Shown here: piece after piece, positions 41,927 through 42,418 of the stretch
Numbering within the stretch: the stretch's first letter is position 1
How the letters are laid out: each line of letters opens with the position of its first letter
Assembly (NCBI RefSeq): GCF_030651755.1
Contig: NZ_JAUSBZ010000017.1
Span: 1-42,418, forward strand
DNA: 42,418 bases
Direction: 5' to 3'
Origin: Phenylobacterium sp.
Lineage (GTDB): Bacteria; Pseudomonadota; Alphaproteobacteria; Caulobacterales; Caulobacteraceae
Made by a program: the position numbers and the translations under genes
Notes under the pieces: generated by a model
Told to the model about the DNA's origin: nothing
Database searches by the model: none
Seen by the model: the letters and a program-made list of their open reading frames with translations, nothing else

Positions 41927-42418
41927 CTACTGGCCCACCCGCCCCTGGGCCGCTTCGGCCCTCAGGCGCTGAGCCGCCTCGACCATGGCGGCCACGGCGG
42001 GCTTCACCTCGGCCCACCCCCGGGTCTTCAGGCCGCAGTCGGGATTGACCCACAGCTGCTCGGCCGAGAGGCGCTGGCCCGCCAGACGCAGCAGATCGGC
42101 CATCTCTCCCACCGCCGGAACCCGGGGCGAGTGGATGTCATAGAGGCCAGGCCCGATCTGGGCCGGATAGCGATAGTCGGCGAAGGCCTCCAGCAGCTCC
42201 ATCTGCGAGCGGGCGGTCTCAATGGAGATGACGTCGGCGTCCATCTGGCCGATGGCGCCGATGATCTCGTTGAACTCCGAATAGCACATGTGGGTATGGA
42301 CCTGGGTCGTCGGCGCCGCCACCGCAGCGCTGAGCCGGAAGCAGTCCACCGTCCATTTCAGGTGCTCAGCCTGTTGCGCCCGACGCAGGGGAAGACCTTC
42401 GCGCAGGGCCGCCTCGTC
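41927..42418 (-). CDS. metE: Cobalamin-independent methionine synthase, C-terminal part
   Basis: The frame runs off the right edge; about 163 C-terminal residues are present. Reading from the edge it begins [20 protein letters not shown] and continues [50 protein letters not shown] and [14 protein letters not shown]. These hold the zinc ligands of the C-terminal barrel (His and Cys of HMCYSEF, Cys of NPDCGLKTR). MetE transfers the methyl group of methyl-THF-polyglutamate to homocysteine. The N-terminus and promoter lie outside the window. Confidence 0.93.
   Translation of the reverse strand, partial: DEAALREGLPLRRAQQAEHLKWTVDCFRLSAAVAAPTTQVHTHMCYSEFNEIIGAIGQMDADVISIETARSQMELLEAFADYRYPAQIGPGLYDIHSPRVPAVGEMADLLRLAGQRLSAEQLWVNPDCGLKTRGWAEVKPAVAAMVEAAQRLRAEAAQGRVGQ

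Overview
The window is high-GC DNA (about two thirds G+C by eye) from an alphaproteobacterium, most likely Caulobacterales (Caulobacter/Phenylobacterium-like). The reasons are a giant GdhZ-type NAD-glutamate dehydrogenase, the order rph | hrcA-grpE with dnaN next, a perfect GTTC-N7-GTTC LexA box before comM, sigma-73-like promoters, and housekeeping blocks typical of the group. It is chromosomal and mostly core metabolism and information processing. I see no rRNA, tRNA, CRISPR array, transposase or phage gene.

Layout. 1-1600: a truncated secreted Gly/His-rich protein, an SDHAF4/DUF1674 protein and a small CcoN-like membrane protein. 1640-7180: rsmB-rpe-heparinase II/III-purH, with a well-formed ZTP (pfl) riboswitch just before purH that also fixes its start. 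7188-14170: gdhZ on the minus strand behind a hairpin-rich 5' leader, then a HerA/YjgR ATPase. 14167-27000: a membrane hybrid histidine kinase, an HSD10-like SDR, YkvA, an EamA transporter, a second SDR, a quinone oxidoreductase, rlmN, DUF350, a trypsin-like protease, AmpG and a soluble hybrid kinase with two receivers. 27048-29307 is the most accessory-looking part: a divergent XRE/LuxR regulator pair, palindromes, a small gene nested out of frame inside the LuxR reading frame, and further small hypotheticals. 29262-35890: comM, gshB, sirB1-like, yraN, rsmI, hemW and rdgB, all minus. 36013-37401: a plus-strand cassette (36-aa membrane peptide, DUF2975 protein, YozG-like XRE, 35-aa microprotein, strong terminator) between rdgB and rph, two genes commonly adjacent. 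37416-42418: rph diverging from hrcA-grpE, then dnaN, a pentapeptide-repeat protein and the C-terminus of metE.

How it works together. Purine synthesis (purH) appears to sense its own intermediate ZTP/ZMP. Heat-shock control (hrcA-grpE) diverges from the RNA-maturation gene rph. comM carries an SOS operator and, unusually, a perfect DnaA box. Three copies of one ~55-bp palindromic repeat lie between genes, and one supplies the stop codon of a kinase. The best candidates for undescribed biology are the 27-28.8 kb regulator cluster, the 36-37.4 kb cassette with its operator-like palindromes and microproteins, and the folded gdhZ leader, which can sequester the bases next to the start codon.
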